Notes under the pieces: model-generated
What the model was told of the DNA's origin: nothing
Seen by the model: the letters and a program-made list of their open reading frames with translations, nothing else
Databases searched by the model: none
Made by a program: the position numbers and the translations under genes
Source: Mycobacterium parascrofulaceum ATCC BAA-614
Lineage (GTDB): Bacteria > Actinomycetota > Actinomycetes > Mycobacteriales > Mycobacteriaceae
Reading direction: 5' to 3'
DNA length: 45,622 nucleotides
NCBI RefSeq assembly: GCF_000164135.1
Contig: NZ_GG770553.1
Coordinates: 295,785-341,406, forward strand
Shown: positions 8,371 to 19,446 of the stretch, in pieces
Layout: every line of letters starts with the position of its first letter
How positions within the stretch are numbered: position 1 is the first letter of the stretch

Positions 8371-9996
8371 TCAGGCCTTGACGATGTTCTCGTAGTCGGG
8401 CAGGCCGTTCCAGGTGAGCTTGACGCCGCTCACCTGCGGCGACCATCCGACCACCGCGATGTAGTACCAGAGCGGCACGGCGGGCATGTCGCGCAGCAGG
8501 ATTCGCTGGGCATTGTTGACCAGCACATCCGCCTGCCGCAGGTTCGGCGCGGCCTCGGCGGCGGCCAGCCCGGCGTCGAACGCCGGGTTCGAGTAGCCGA
8601 CGTCGTTGGAGCCCGCCCCGGTGGCATACAGCGGGGCCAGGAATTCGATCATCGATGGGTAGTCGCCGATCCAGCCCGCGCGAAAGGCGGTGTCGATGCT
8701 GCGGTTGCTGATCTGGGTGCGGAAACCCGCGAACGTGGGGTGCGGCGCGCCGACGGCATCGATGCCCAGCACGTTCTTGATGCTGTTGGCCACCGCGTCC
8801 ACCCACTCTTGATGGCCGCTGTCGGCGTTGTACGCGATCCGGTACCGCCCGCCCCACGGCGAGATCGCGTTGGCTTGGGCCCAGAGTTGGCGTGCCCGTT
8901 CGGGATTGAAGTCCAACGCGTCGTTGCCCGGGATGTGCGGATCGAATCCGGGCAACGAGCTGGCGGTGAAGTCACGCGCCGGGCTGCGGCTGCCGTTGAA
9001 GATCTGCTGGCAGATCTGCGGGCGGTTGATGGCCGCCGACAACGCCAAGCGGCGCAGCCGACCCTCTTCGCCACCGAAATGCGGCAGCCGCAACGGCGTG
9101 TCGAGCGATTGGCTGACCGCGACCGGCCCACTTGCCGCGTTGCCGCCCAGGTCGCGCTTGTAGATCGTCAGCGCGCTGGACGGAATCGTGTCCAGCACAT
9201 CCAGATTGCCCGACAACAGGTCGGCGTAGGCGGTGTCGAGGTTGGCGTAGAACTCGAACCGCAGGCCCTTGTTGTGGGGTTTGCGATTGCCGCGGTAGTC
9301 GGGGTTGGGTTTCAAATCGATCTTGACGTTGTGTTCCCAGGCGGGGCCGTCGGGACCGTCCGCCAGCTGGTACGGGCCGTTGCCGACCGGGTGCCGGCCG
9401 AACGCAGCCATGTCCCGAAAGGCCATGTCCGGCAACGGGTAGAACGCACTGTGCCCCAGCCGCAGCGTGAAGTCGACGGTCGGCGCCTTGAGCCGCACGT
9501 CGAACTCGAGATCTTTGACCACCCGCAGCCCGGACATGGTGGTCCGGGCCGGCTTCCCGTCCTTAGTGGGACCGGCGACCTCGTCGTACCCGACGATCGG
9601 GCTGAAAAAGCTCTGCTGCAGTTGGGCGTTGGTGCTCAGCGCCCCGTAATTCCACGCGTCGACGAACGAATGCGCCGTCACCGGCGAGCCGTCGGTGAAC
9701 TTCCAGCCGGGCTCGAGGAGGATCCGGTAGTTGACGTTGTCGGTGGTCTCGACCGATTGCGCCACCTCCGGTGACGGCTTGCCGGCGGCGTCATAGGACA
9801 CCAAACCGGCGAACAGCCGATCCAGGATCCGCCCGCCGAGGCTGTCGTTCGTGGCGGTCGGAATCAGCGGGTTGGGCGGTTCACCGCCGTTGACGACCAC
9901 CGACTCGGGGGTCAGCGCTCCGCCGCCGCAGCCCGGCACCGAACCGACCGCCAGCGCGAGGGCGGCGGCCAGGAGCAGCACCCGCGTCCGACGCAT
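8371..9996 (-). CDS. dppA: Dipeptide ABC transporter substrate-binding lipoprotein
   Basis: A 541-residue family 5 extracellular solute-binding protein. A signal peptide ends in a lipobox SVPGC with the lipidated cysteine at position 23, which would anchor it outside the membrane. The mature part shows SBP_bac_5 features such as PNPLIPT near the N-terminus, RILLEPGWKFTDGSPVTAHSF and FNPERARQLW. It is first in the dppABCD-fic-like operon. On the minus strand TAGGGT (10010-10005) lies 8 bases before the ATG, so the 5' leader is very short or absent. Confidence 0.95.
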   Translation of the reverse strand: MRRTRVLLLAAALALAVGSVPGCGGGALTPESVVVNGGEPPNPLIPTATNDSLGGRILDRLFAGLVSYDAAGKPSPEVAQSVETTDNVNYRILLEPGWKFTDGSPVTAHSFVDAWNYGALSTNAQLQQSFFSPIVGYDEVAGPTKDGKPARTTMSGLRVVKDLEFDVRLKAPTVDFTLRLGHSAFYPLPDMAFRDMAAFGRHPVGNGPYQLADGPDGPAWEHNVKIDLKPNPDYRGNRKPHNKGLRFEFYANLDTAYADLLSGNLDVLDTIPSSALTIYKRDLGGNAASGPVAVSQSLDTPLRLPHFGGEEGRLRRLALSAAINRPQICQQIFNGSRSPARDFTASSLPGFDPHIPGNDALDFNPERARQLWAQANAISPWGGRYRIAYNADSGHQEWVDAVANSIKNVLGIDAVGAPHPTFAGFRTQISNRSIDTAFRAGWIGDYPSMIEFLAPLYATGAGSNDVGYSNPAFDAGLAAAEAAPNLRQADVLVNNAQRILLRDMPAVPLWYYIAVVGWSPQVSGVKLTWNGLPDYENIVKA

Positions 9997-10004
9997 GACA
10001 CCCG

Positions 10005-10010
10005 ACCCTA
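10005..10010 (-). promoter_or_regulatory. -10 box of the dppA operon
   Basis: TAGGGT on the minus strand, 8 bases before the dppA ATG. No Shine-Dalgarno sequence is visible, so the transcript is probably leaderless or nearly so. Confidence 0.5.
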
Positions 10011-10060
10011 GGGCCTGCCGCCGCGCCCGCGGTGAAGTGCCCGGCGCGGGTCCGCGAATT

Positions 10061-10066
10061 TAGGAT
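10061..10066 (+). promoter_or_regulatory. -10 box of a leaderless promoter
   Basis: TAGGAT lies six bases before the ATG at 10073, the spacing expected when transcription starts at the start codon. It is divergent from the dppA promoter about 50 bases away. Confidence 0.6.
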
Positions 10067-10072
10067 CTCGGC

Positions 10073-10894
10073 ATGACTGTCGCGTATCTGGCTGCGGACA
10101 GACCGGGTCTGCTGGCGGGGGAACTGATCTTTACATTCGGCCTTCCCGCAACCGGATTGATCTGTCTGATCGCCGGCCTGCTGGAGCGCTCGCGCAGCCA
10201 TCGACGGTTCCCACCGCCGTACCAACTTGGCTATCCATATCCACCGGCTCCCCCAACGCCGATGGGGTATCCGGGCCCGTACCCCGCTCAGCAGCCCTAC
10301 CCGCCCTACCCCGGCTACCCGCCCGCCGTGCCGCCCCGGCCACGAACGAGCAAGTCGGCCACCACGCTGATCACCGTCGGCGCCGTCCTGCTGGGACTGG
10401 GCGGGCTGAACATCCTCTTAAACGTGCCGCGTGCGGTATCGAGGGAGGGTGAGCGAGCCCGCAACACCTCGATGCAGGTGGGCGAGTGCATCACTGAATC
10501 AACCTTCAAGGCAGAGCGCTTCAGCTCCCGGCCGGACAACGACTGCGCCAACCCGTCGGCGGTCTACGAACTCGCCTTCAAGGGCGGCCCCTCGGCGGCA
10601 TGCCCCGACGGCAAACGCGATCACTCCGTGTACGACCGTTTCACGGACGACGATTCGATCCTGTGTTTCGCCCTCAATCTCAAAGAAGGACAGTGCTACC
10701 AAATTCAGAACCCCGGCGCCCCTGATATGACGATGCGGCTCGGGAACTGCCAGTCCCATACCGGAGTTCCACAGGTCAAGGTCGCGCAACGCATCGACGG
10801 GAGTACCGACAAGACGCAATGCCCACAAGGATCCAAGGCGGAAAGCTATCCGGAGCCGGCCCGCGTCTACTGCCTGGCCAGGGCCGACTCGTGA
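10073..10894 (+). CDS. Membrane protein with Pro/Tyr-rich linker and secreted Cys-containing domain
   Basis: A 273-residue protein without an assigned function. Two membrane segments (about 13-37 and 94-116) flank a linker dense in Pro, Tyr and Gly (about 46-88, PYPPYPGYPP type). The C-terminal 150 residues are predicted outside the membrane, have six or more cysteines, and begin with a VGECITES-type motif resembling the septum-formation/LppU-like domains of actinobacteria. It stands between the divergent dppA gene and a convergent secreted protein gene; I do not recognise a counterpart at this point in M. tuberculosis. The ATG start is supported by the leaderless-type -10 box. Confidence 0.8.
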   Translation: MTVAYLAADRPGLLAGELIFTFGLPATGLICLIAGLLERSRSHRRFPPPYQLGYPYPPAPPTPMGYPGPYPAQQPYPPYPGYPPAVPPRPRTSKSATTLITVGAVLLGLGGLNILLNVPRAVSREGERARNTSMQVGECITESTFKAERFSSRPDNDCANPSAVYELAFKGGPSAACPDGKRDHSVYDRFTDDDSILCFALNLKEGQCYQIQNPGAPDMTMRLGNCQSHTGVPQVKVAQRIDGSTDKTQCPQGSKAESYPEPARVYCLARADS

Positions 10895-10898
10895 CGGC

Positions 10899-11441
10899 TC
10901 AGACCGGGGTGATCGGGTGCACCTGCAGCGTGCAGGCGTCGATGACGGCCGGCACGGTCAGCACCACGGTCGTGTCGGGCGGGTTGACCAGCAGGTCGGT
11001 GTAGGTCGGGCACGGTTCGCCGTTGGCGTCGATGGCCATGCTTTCCACGACGGCCTGCGCCTGGGTGGACAGCGAAAGGATCGCGGTGGGCGGCACGTCG
11101 GCGCCCCCGGGCAGGCCGCCCATGTAGCCGCGCGGCGTGGGCTCGGCGTGAATCAGCGGGCCGCCGGAGCCCGAGTCCACACCCGGGTACCCGGTCAGCG
11201 TGCAGGGCTCGGCGCCGCCGGCGAGGCTGAACACCAGGGTCGACGAGCGGTGGCCCACCGCGGCCTGCGTCGGCGCGGCGGTGACGGCGATCTGGTCCGA
11301 CCAGCACGGGGCCGGGGCGTCGGCGGAGTCGGTCGGCATGGCCCACGCCGGCGACCCCAGCACGGCGGTGGCCGCGTAACCCGTTGCGACCAACGCGAAA
11401 CTGGGAACTAGTCGGCGCAAACGCCGCCCGCGACCCGGCAC
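10899..11441 (-). CDS. Secreted DUF4232-type protein
   Basis: A 180-residue predicted exported protein. An Arg-rich n-region and a hydrophobic core (about residues 14-30) lead to a cleavage site near SPAWA-MP. The mature part has the DUF4232-like pattern of an N-terminal PCW, a central GGAEPCTLTGYPGVD and late cysteines CPTYTD and DACTL, suggesting two disulphide bonds in a small beta-sandwich. Function unknown. It runs convergent with the upstream membrane protein (4-bp gap) and divergent from acs. The GTG start was chosen to give a complete signal peptide. Confidence 0.78.
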   Translation of the reverse strand: MPGRGRRLRRLVPSFALVATGYAATAVLGSPAWAMPTDSADAPAPCWSDQIAVTAAPTQAAVGHRSSTLVFSLAGGAEPCTLTGYPGVDSGSGGPLIHAEPTPRGYMGGLPGGADVPPTAILSLSTQAQAVVESMAIDANGEPCPTYTDLLVNPPDTTVVLTVPAVIDACTLQVHPITPV

Positions 11442-11512
11442 ACCGGTGATTATGCGCTCGCGGCGTGCGCTTTGACCTCAGATTTGGCGCTTCCCTTTTC
11501 ACCTTGCGGCGC

Positions 11513-11518
11513 TAGGCT
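11513..11518 (+). promoter_or_regulatory. -10 box of acs
   Basis: TAGGCT, about 39 bases before the acs start; this gives a leader of about 33 nt that carries a strong AGGAGGAAG Shine-Dalgarno (11546-11554). Confidence 0.5.
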
Positions 11519-11557
11519 CTCTGACGATCGACGAGCCTCGACACTAGGAGGAAGCCC

Positions 11558-13507
<1,950 letters not shown>

Positions 13508-13509
13508 CG

Positions 13510-14208
13510 TCAGGCCGGTAGTGGCGTGAACCCCGCGCCGGGCCGGTGCTTGGCGTTGACGTCGGCCAGCACCGCGTTGAACGACTGGACCACGGCCGGC
13601 GTGTGCAGCGGGATGTACTTGATGACGCAGGTCGGCAGGTTGTCGCTGAACGCGCCGTGGATCATCCCGACCAGCAGGCCGTTGACGGTCACCGGCGCCC
13701 CGGAGTCGCCCGGCTGGCCGCAGACCTGCATGACGATGGTGCCGGGGTCCTGGCCCGGTCCCCACGTGACGCCGCACGAGTTACCGGTGGTGCGGCCCTG
13801 CTTGCAGGCGATCTCGCCGAAGGCCGGGTCGGGGCCCAGGCCGTTGATCGGGAAACCGTTGTAGTTGGCCGTCGGTGTCACCTTGGCGGGATCGAACTTG
13901 ATGACCGCGTAGTCGAGGTTGTCGTTGCCGGCCACCATGGTGCCCAGTACGCCGGCGTTCTCGGCGCCCTCGGCGGCGACCTGCGCGCCCGGGCCGCCGC
14001 AGTGGGCGGAGGTGAAGCCGATCAGCTCACCGGCGGTGTCGCCGCCGATGGTCGTCAGGGTGCACATCGTGTCCCCGTTGATGACGATGCCGGCGCCGCC
14101 GCCCATCGGGATCCTGACGTCGGCGGCCGCGGCGCGCGCGGGGCAACCGACCAGGGTCACCAGGACCGCCGCCATCGCCGCCACGAAGCACCGGTGCGCC
14201 GTCTGCAC
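13510..14208 (-). CDS. Secreted chymotrypsin-like serine protease (Rv3668c-like)
   Basis: A 232-residue exported S1-family protease. The signal peptide covers about residues 1-30 (MAAVLVTLVGCPARAAA region). The catalytic triad is readable: His in TSAHCGG, Asp in NDNLDYAVIKF and Ser in GQPGDSGAPV. Cysteine pairs (CTL-AHC, CKQ-SCG, VCG-TCV) fit the S1 disulphides. The GTG start at 14208 gives the same length as M. tuberculosis Rv3668c, a possible alpha-lytic-type protease. A TAGACT on the minus strand near 14259 is a likely -10 box, giving a leader of about 40 nt. Confidence 0.88.
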   Translation of the reverse strand: MQTAHRCFVAAMAAVLVTLVGCPARAAAADVRIPMGGGAGIVINGDTMCTLTTIGGDTAGELIGFTSAHCGGPGAQVAAEGAENAGVLGTMVAGNDNLDYAVIKFDPAKVTPTANYNGFPINGLGPDPAFGEIACKQGRTTGNSCGVTWGPGQDPGTIVMQVCGQPGDSGAPVTVNGLLVGMIHGAFSDNLPTCVIKYIPLHTPAVVQSFNAVLADVNAKHRPGAGFTPLPA

Positions 14209-14411
14209 AGCACCACTCCCATCGACAGGCCGGAATCCGGACCGGCGTGGCAAGTCTAGTCGGCCGGGGGTCCCGCCCGCCCTGCCGAGCGCGCACCACT
14301 TCCCCGGCCGGTGGACGGCCGCCACCTCGGCTGGCCTCGTCTGGCATGGCGCCGCATGGCAACATGAACCGCGACGACAGCGCCGGGCAGTGACGAAAGA
14401 GGGGACCGTCT

Positions 14412-14939
14412 GTGAGCAAACCCGATGGCAAGAACGGTGTGCCCAGCACCCTGACCACGATCCCCCTGGCCGACCCGCACGCCCGGCCGGCCGAACCGTC
14501 GATCGGCGACCTGATCAAGGACGCCACCACGCAGGTCTCCACGCTGGTGCGCGCCGAGGTCGAGCTGGCCCGGGCGGAGATCACCCGGGACGTCAAGAAG
14601 GGCCTGACCGGCAGCGTGTTCTTCATCGCCGCGCTGGTGGTGCTGTTCTACTCCACGTTCTTTTTCTTCTTCTTCGTGGCCGAGCTGCTCGACACCTGGC
14701 TGTGGCGCTGGGCGGCGTTCCTGATCGTGTTCGGGGCCCAGGTGGTGGTTGGGGCCCTACTGGCGCTGCTGGGCTTCCTCAAGGTGCGCCGCATCCGCGG
14801 CCCGCGGGAGACCATCGAATCGGTCAAGGAGACCCGCACCGCCCTCACCCCGGGCCACGACAAGGCGCCGGGCCAGGCCAATCAGCTCGCCGAGCGCGGC
14901 AAGCACGAAAAGCCCGATACCGATCCCTCGGGTTGGTAG
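14412..14939 (+). CDS. Phage-holin superfamily III membrane protein (Rv3669-like)
   Basis: A 175-residue membrane protein. An N-terminal amphipathic region (about 30-65, IGDLIKDATTQVSTLVRAEVELARAEI) is typical of the actinobacterial PF07332 family. Two hydrophobic hairpin helices follow (about 70-98, with six consecutive Phe, and 101-125). The C-terminus is charged and Lys-rich. GTG start with GAAAGAGGGG upstream. The stop is directly followed by the ephE ATG (zero gap), so the two are cotranscribed. The actual role of the family in cells is not established. Confidence 0.85.
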   Translation: MSKPDGKNGVPSTLTTIPLADPHARPAEPSIGDLIKDATTQVSTLVRAEVELARAEITRDVKKGLTGSVFFIAALVVLFYSTFFFFFFVAELLDTWLWRWAAFLIVFGAQVVVGALLALLGFLKVRRIRGPRETIESVKETRTALTPGHDKAPGQANQLAERGKHEKPDTDPSGW

Positions 14940-15893
14940 ATGGCGCCGCCGGATCCGTCGGTAACCCGGATCGACGGGCCGTGGCGCCATCTGGACGTGC
15001 ACGCCAACGGCATCCGGTTCCATGTGGTCGAGGCGCTGCCCGCCGGCGCGGACCATGCCGCACCGCCCACCGACCGGCCCCTGGTGATGTTGCTGCACGG
15101 TTTCGGTTCGTTCTGGTGGTCGTGGCGGCACCAGTTGCGGGGGCTGACCGGGGCGCGGGTGGTCGCGGTCGACCTGCGCGGCTACGGCGGCAGCGACAAG
15201 CCGCCGCGCGGCTACGACGGCTGGACGCTGGCCGGTGACACGGCCGGACTCATTCGCGCGCTGGGGCACTCGTCGGCGACGCTGGTCGGGCACGCCGACG
15301 GGGGGCTGGCCTGCTGGGCCACCGCGCTGCTGCACGCGCGGCTGGTGTCGGCGATCGCGCTGATCAGCTCGCCCCATCCGGCTGCGCTGCGCCGGTCCAC
15401 CCTGACCCGGCGCGACCAGGGGTACGCGCTGCTGGCGACACTGCTGCGCTACCAGGTGCCGATCTGGCCGGAGCGCCTGTTGACCCGCGACAACGGGGCC
15501 GAGATCGAGCGTCTGATCCGCAGCCGCAGTTGCGCCAAATGGCTTGCCTCCGAAGATTTTTCCGAATCCATCCGCCACCTGCGGACGGCCATCCAGATTC
15601 CGTCGGCGGCGCACTGCGCGCTGGAGTACCAGCGCTGGGCGGTGCGCAGCCAGCTGCGCGACGAGGGCCGCCGCTTCATGAAGTCGATGTCCCAGCGGCT
15701 CAGCGTGCCGCTGCTGCACCTACGCGGCGACGCCGACCCGTACGTGCTGGCCGACCCGGTCGACCGGACACAGCGTTACGCGCCGCACGGACGCTACGTA
15801 TCCATTGCCGGCGCAGGGCATTTCAGCCACGAAGAGGTGCCCGGGGAAGTCAACAGGCACCTCACGAGGTTCCTCGACCAGGTGGTCAGCTGA
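14940..15893 (+). CDS. ephE: Epoxide hydrolase-like alpha/beta hydrolase
   Basis: A 317-residue alpha/beta hydrolase similar to M. tuberculosis EphE (Rv3670). HGF at 53-55 forms the oxyanion region. The nucleophile elbow VGHADGG puts the nucleophilic Asp at 120, as in epoxide hydrolases, where water then resolves a covalent ester. DLRGYGGSDKP precedes it as usual. The acid/His pair lies in LRGDADPY and GAGHFSHEE near the C-terminus. Starts at the base after the upstream stop and ends overlapping the convergent marP stop by 8 bp. Substrate unknown. Confidence 0.9.
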   Translation: MAPPDPSVTRIDGPWRHLDVHANGIRFHVVEALPAGADHAAPPTDRPLVMLLHGFGSFWWSWRHQLRGLTGARVVAVDLRGYGGSDKPPRGYDGWTLAGDTAGLIRALGHSSATLVGHADGGLACWATALLHARLVSAIALISSPHPAALRRSTLTRRDQGYALLATLLRYQVPIWPERLLTRDNGAEIERLIRSRSCAKWLASEDFSESIRHLRTAIQIPSAAHCALEYQRWAVRSQLRDEGRRFMKSMSQRLSVPLLHLRGDADPYVLADPVDRTQRYAPHGRYVSIAGAGHFSHEEVPGEVNRHLTRFLDQVVS

Positions 15894-17094
15894 CGCAGGA
15901 CCCGGTGCCGACCTGCCGCGTGTCGCCGATCTTGTTGAGCTGACTGGCCACCTCGTCGGCCGTCAGCACGAAGCCCGTGTCGGGGTCGTCGACGGCCGCA
16001 CCGAACACCACGCCGAGCACGCGCCCGTCCAGGTCGATCAGTGGGCCACCCGAATTGCCTTGCTCCACATTGGCTCTGATGGTGTAGACGTCCCGGGTGA
16101 CCGGTGCGGGGTCGCGGTAGATGTCGGGCCCGCTGAGCTTGATGACCTCACGGATGCGGGCGGGGGTCGCGGTGAAGTTGCCGCCCCCGGGGTAACCCAG
16201 CACCACGACGCTGGTACCGGTTCTCGCCTCGGCCTGCGCGAAGGTCAAGGGCTGCGGCGGCAGGTTGGGGACCGCGAGGATGGCGATGTCGACCGACGGG
16301 TCGTAGGACACCACGGTGGCGTCCAGCGGGCTGCCGCTGGCGTAGATCTGCACGCTGTTGGAACCGGCGACGACGTGCGCGTTGGTCATCACCCGGTCGG
16401 GTGCGATCACAAATCCGCTGCCCTCCAACACCTTCTGACAGCTCGGCGCAAGGCTGCGCACTTTGACGACGCTCGGCGCGGTGGCCCGCACCACCGGATT
16501 GTTGGCCAGCGCGGGGTCGGGCGAGGCGACCGGAATCACCGGGGTGCGGCTGAACGGCTCCAGCACCGCGGGCAGGCCGGAGGTGTTCAGCAGGGCCGAC
16601 AGCCGCTTGGGCACCGTCTTCAGCCACGGCGGGGCGACCTCGTTGACCTGCGCCAGCACCCGTGAGCCGCGGACCGCGGCGGCCAGCTCCGGCTGGTCTT
16701 TGGACTGGGTCAGCGGCGTCGCCAACAGCCAGGCGGCGGTCAACACCACCACGAGCTGGACGCCCACCCCGATGAAGGAGTCGACGGTGCGGATGGCGCG
16801 GCTGCGGATCGCGCCGCGGACCGCCCGGCCCAGCACCACTCCCGCGACCTCGCCGATGACCACCAGCGCGAGGATCAAGAACAGGGCGGCGAACAGCTTG
16901 GCCCGGGGCGCGGCGATGTGGCTGACCAGGTGGGGCGCCAACAGCACGCCGGCGATCGCGCCCAGCAACACGCCGACGAACGACAGCAGGGAGCCCAGCG
17001 CGCCCGATCGCCAGCCCGAGACGGCCGCGATGAAGGCGACCGCGAGCACGGCCACGTCAAGCCACTGCGACGGGGTCATCGAGTTCAAGTTCAT
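15886..17094 (-). CDS. marP: Periplasmic acid-resistance serine protease
   Basis: A membrane-anchored trypsin-like protease needed by M. tuberculosis (Rv3671c) to keep cytoplasmic pH neutral in acid. Four membrane helices (about residues 12-125, a CvpA-like domain) precede the extracytoplasmic protease. The triad is His in TNAHVV, Asp in DPSVDIAIL and Ser in EQGNSGGPL. Two cysteines (LAPSCQK and the C-terminal GSCVS) match the disulphide that controls activity in the M. tuberculosis enzyme. The ATG at 17094 forms ATGA with the Nudix stop (402 residues); an alternative ATG at 17079 gives 397 residues and matches the usual M. tuberculosis start. Confidence 0.95.
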   Translation of the reverse strand: MNLNSMTPSQWLDVAVLAVAFIAAVSGWRSGALGSLLSFVGVLLGAIAGVLLAPHLVSHIAAPRAKLFAALFLILALVVIGEVAGVVLGRAVRGAIRSRAIRTVDSFIGVGVQLVVVLTAAWLLATPLTQSKDQPELAAAVRGSRVLAQVNEVAPPWLKTVPKRLSALLNTSGLPAVLEPFSRTPVIPVASPDPALANNPVVRATAPSVVKVRSLAPSCQKVLEGSGFVIAPDRVMTNAHVVAGSNSVQIYASGSPLDATVVSYDPSVDIAILAVPNLPPQPLTFAQAEARTGTSVVVLGYPGGGNFTATPARIREVIKLSGPDIYRDPAPVTRDVYTIRANVEQGNSGGPLIDLDGRVLGVVFGAAVDDPDTGFVLTADEVASQLNKIGDTRQVGTGSCVS

Positions 17095-17927
17095 CGGTCG
17101 GGCCCACCCTGCTCGCCGACCAGCGCCATCGCCGCGTCCAGCTCGCGGACGTCGGTCGTGTCCCAGGGCTGGGCCCAGCCGGCGACGTCGAGCATCGCAC
17201 AGATCACCTGCCCAGTGAATCCCCAGACCAGCATCTCGTTCAGCAGAAACGCCGGGCCGGCCCACCGGCGGCCGAGGTCGCCGCGGTACACCATGAGCCG
17301 GTTGGCCGGGTTGATGAAGGCGCGCACCGGAACCCGCGCCACGATCGCGGTTTCGGCCTCGTTGACGACGGCCACCGGGCCGGGATCCGGCGAATAGGCC
17401 AGCACCGGGACGACGTGGAACCGCGACGGCGCGATGAAGGTGCGTTCCATCGTCACCAGGGGACGCAGCCGGGAGACGTCGATCCCGGTCTCCTCCCGCG
17501 CCTCGCGCAGGGCGGTCCCGACCGGGCCTTCGTCGTCCGGGTCGGAGGCGCCGCCGGGAAAGGCGGCCTGGCCGGCGTGGTGGCGCAGCGTCGAGGCCCG
17601 CACGGTGACCAGGAGGTCGGCGTCGTCGGGGACGCCGCCGTCGGGCGGCGCGGACTCCGGCCCCGAAAACAACACCAGGACGGCGGCTTCGCGCCCGCTG
17701 CCGCGCAGCACCGATCCCGCCGCGCCGGTGATCATCGCCAGCACGTCGGCCGGCAGCCGGCGGCGGTACGCGTCGGGCATCCGCTCGACGTTATCGACCA
17801 GGGGGCGCAGCCACGGCGGCGAGGCGTCGGGCGCCAGCGGAACCGTCCCGCGCGGGCCGTCGGGCCCCCCACCTCCCGCGGGCGGGTGCGTACCCCCGAC
17901 CCTCACCGGGCGCTCCAGTCGGTCCAA
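17091..17927 (-). CDS. Nudix hydrolase, CoA-pyrophosphatase-like (Rv3672c-like)
   Basis: A 278-residue Nudix enzyme. The Nudix box runs from GGASDPDDEGPVG through ALREAREETGI, with the REXXEE metal ligands intact. The preceding LRHHAGQAAFPGG matches the NudL/CoA diphosphatase subgroup, so CoA or acyl-CoA derivatives are the best guess for substrate. The first 40 residues are Pro/Gly-rich and less certain: the TTG at 17927 lies 8 bases after the upstream stop, and a GTG seven codons in (17906) is an alternative. Third gene of the nth-TlpA-Nudix-marP run. Confidence 0.88.
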   Translation of the reverse strand: MDRLERPVRVGGTHPPAGGGGPDGPRGTVPLAPDASPPWLRPLVDNVERMPDAYRRRLPADVLAMITGAAGSVLRGSGREAAVLVLFSGPESAPPDGGVPDDADLLVTVRASTLRHHAGQAAFPGGASDPDDEGPVGTALREAREETGIDVSRLRPLVTMERTFIAPSRFHVVPVLAYSPDPGPVAVVNEAETAIVARVPVRAFINPANRLMVYRGDLGRRWAGPAFLLNEMLVWGFTGQVICAMLDVAGWAQPWDTTDVRELDAAMALVGEQGGPDR

Positions 17928-17935
17928 TTTTCGGC

Positions 17936-18583
17936 TTATCCCTTGTCATTTCCGACCGCGGCGGCGATTTCGTCGGCACTGTCGAAGGCCCGCGGCAGCA
18001 TCTGCGCAACGCTACCGTCCGGGCGCAGCACCACCGTCGCTGGCATCACGTTCGCGACGCCCAGGGCCGCCGCCACTCGACGGCGGCCGTCCTGCAGCGT
18101 CGGCAGTCGAACGCCCAGCTCGGCCAGCCGCAGCAACGCGGCCGTCTCGTTCTCGTCCTGATGCACGGTCAGCACCGTCACGTCCGGCCCGGCGCGGCGT
18201 TGATACTCGGCCATTGCGGGCAGCTCGGCCGCGCACGGCGCGCACCAATACGCCCACAGGTTGAGCACCACCCGGCGGCCCGCCAGGGCGCGCGCGACGT
18301 CGACAACCGAACCGTCCGCGGCGCACTCGGCCGTCACACCGTGCAGCGCCGCGGGGCCGGGACCGTCGCCGGCGGTGGGACAGGGCGCCAGGTCGGCCCG
18401 CTGCCGCGGACCCGCCAGCGCCGCGGCCGTGTCGGCGTCGCGGTGCTCGCGGTCGGGCGCGTTCCGGGCGGTGCCGGGCGTCGGCGTCGTCGCGGAATCG
18501 TCGCGCAGCTCGGCGACCAGCGCCGCGGTCAGCGCCGCGACCACCGCAAGGATCGCGATCGTCCAGCGCGTGGTCCGCGTCAA
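17936..18583 (-). CDS. TlpA/ResA-like membrane-anchored thioredoxin (Rv3673c-like)
   Basis: A 215-residue protein with an N-terminal membrane anchor (about residues 7-25) and an extracytoplasmic thioredoxin fold. The active-site motif is WCAPC within NLWAYWCAPCAAELPAM; the cis-Pro region is NVMPATVVL. Two additional cysteines (APCPTAG and TAECAADG) in the insertion before the fold could form a structural disulphide. It likely reduces or isomerises disulphides in exported proteins. Its neighbour marP depends on a disulphide, which suggests, but does not show, a functional link. Confidence 0.88.
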   Translation of the reverse strand: MTRTTRWTIAILAVVAALTAALVAELRDDSATTPTPGTARNAPDREHRDADTAAALAGPRQRADLAPCPTAGDGPGPAALHGVTAECAADGSVVDVARALAGRRVVLNLWAYWCAPCAAELPAMAEYQRRAGPDVTVLTVHQDENETAALLRLAELGVRLPTLQDGRRRVAAALGVANVMPATVVLRPDGSVAQMLPRAFDSADEIAAAVGNDKG

Positions 18584-18592
18584 GGCCGTGAC

Positions 18593-19390
18593 CTACAGGC
18601 CGGCCAGCGCCAGCAGGTGCTCGGTTTCGGGCCCCCGCACCAGGGGCGCGGCGAGCAGCGGCTCGGTGGGACCGAGGCCGAAGGAGGGGCAGTCCTTGGC
18701 CACCACGCACACGCCGCAGGCCGGCTTGCGCGCGTGGCACACCCGGCGGCCGTGGAAGATGACGCGGTGGCTCAACATGGTCCACTCGCTGCGTTCGATC
18801 AGATCGCCGGCGGCGCGCTCGATCTTGACCGGGTCCTTGTCGGCGGTCCACCGCCACCGGTGCACCAGCCGCGCGAAGTGGGTGTCGACCGTGATGCCGG
18901 GGACCCCGAAGGCGTTGCCCAGGATGACGTTCGCGGTCTTGCGGCCCACCCCGGGCAGCGTGACCAAGTCTTCCATCGTGGACGGCACCTCGCCGTCGAA
19001 CCGCTCGACGAGGGCCTGCCCGAGGCCGATGAGAGAGGTCGCCTTGTTCCGGAAGAACCCGGTCGGGCGGATCAGGTTCTCCAGTTCGCCGCGGTCGGCC
19101 TGCGCGTAATCCAGCGCGGACGGGTACCGCTTGAACAGCGCCGGCGTCGTCAGGTTCACCCGTTTGTCGGTGCTCTGCGCGGATAGGATGGTGGCGACCG
19201 TCAGCTCCAGCGGCGTGGTGAAGTCCAGTTCGCAGTGCGCGTCCGGAAACGCCTGCGCCAGCGCCCGATTCATCCGCCTGGCCCGTCGCACCAGGGCGAC
19301 CCGGGTCTCCTCGGACCAGCGCCGCGCGCCGTCGCCGGCCGCGGGGGCTGACGCGGACTTGTTACGCCCGGAGGACTTCGCCGCTGTCAC
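18593..19390 (-). CDS. nth: Endonuclease III
   Basis: A 265-residue base-excision repair glycosylase/AP lyase for oxidised pyrimidines. The helix-hairpin-helix [13 protein letters not shown] carries the catalytic Lys, and VDTHFARL the catalytic Asp. A [4Fe-4S] cluster motif C-X6-C-X2-C-X5-C is complete ([17 protein letters not shown]). An N-terminal extension of about 25 residues rich in Ala, Ser and Lys is longer than in E. coli Nth. GTG start. First gene of a four-gene run through marP, with 9-bp spacing to the next gene. Confidence 0.95.
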   Translation of the reverse strand: MTAAKSSGRNKSASAPAAGDGARRWSEETRVALVRRARRMNRALAQAFPDAHCELDFTTPLELTVATILSAQSTDKRVNLTTPALFKRYPSALDYAQADRGELENLIRPTGFFRNKATSLIGLGQALVERFDGEVPSTMEDLVTLPGVGRKTANVILGNAFGVPGITVDTHFARLVHRWRWTADKDPVKIERAAGDLIERSEWTMLSHRVIFHGRRVCHARKPACGVCVVAKDCPSFGLGPTEPLLAAPLVRGPETEHLLALAGL

Positions 19391-19446
19391 CTACGACAGA
19401 GTACTGATTTCGTGATCTCGCCGAGACCTCGTGTTGATTGAAGGCC

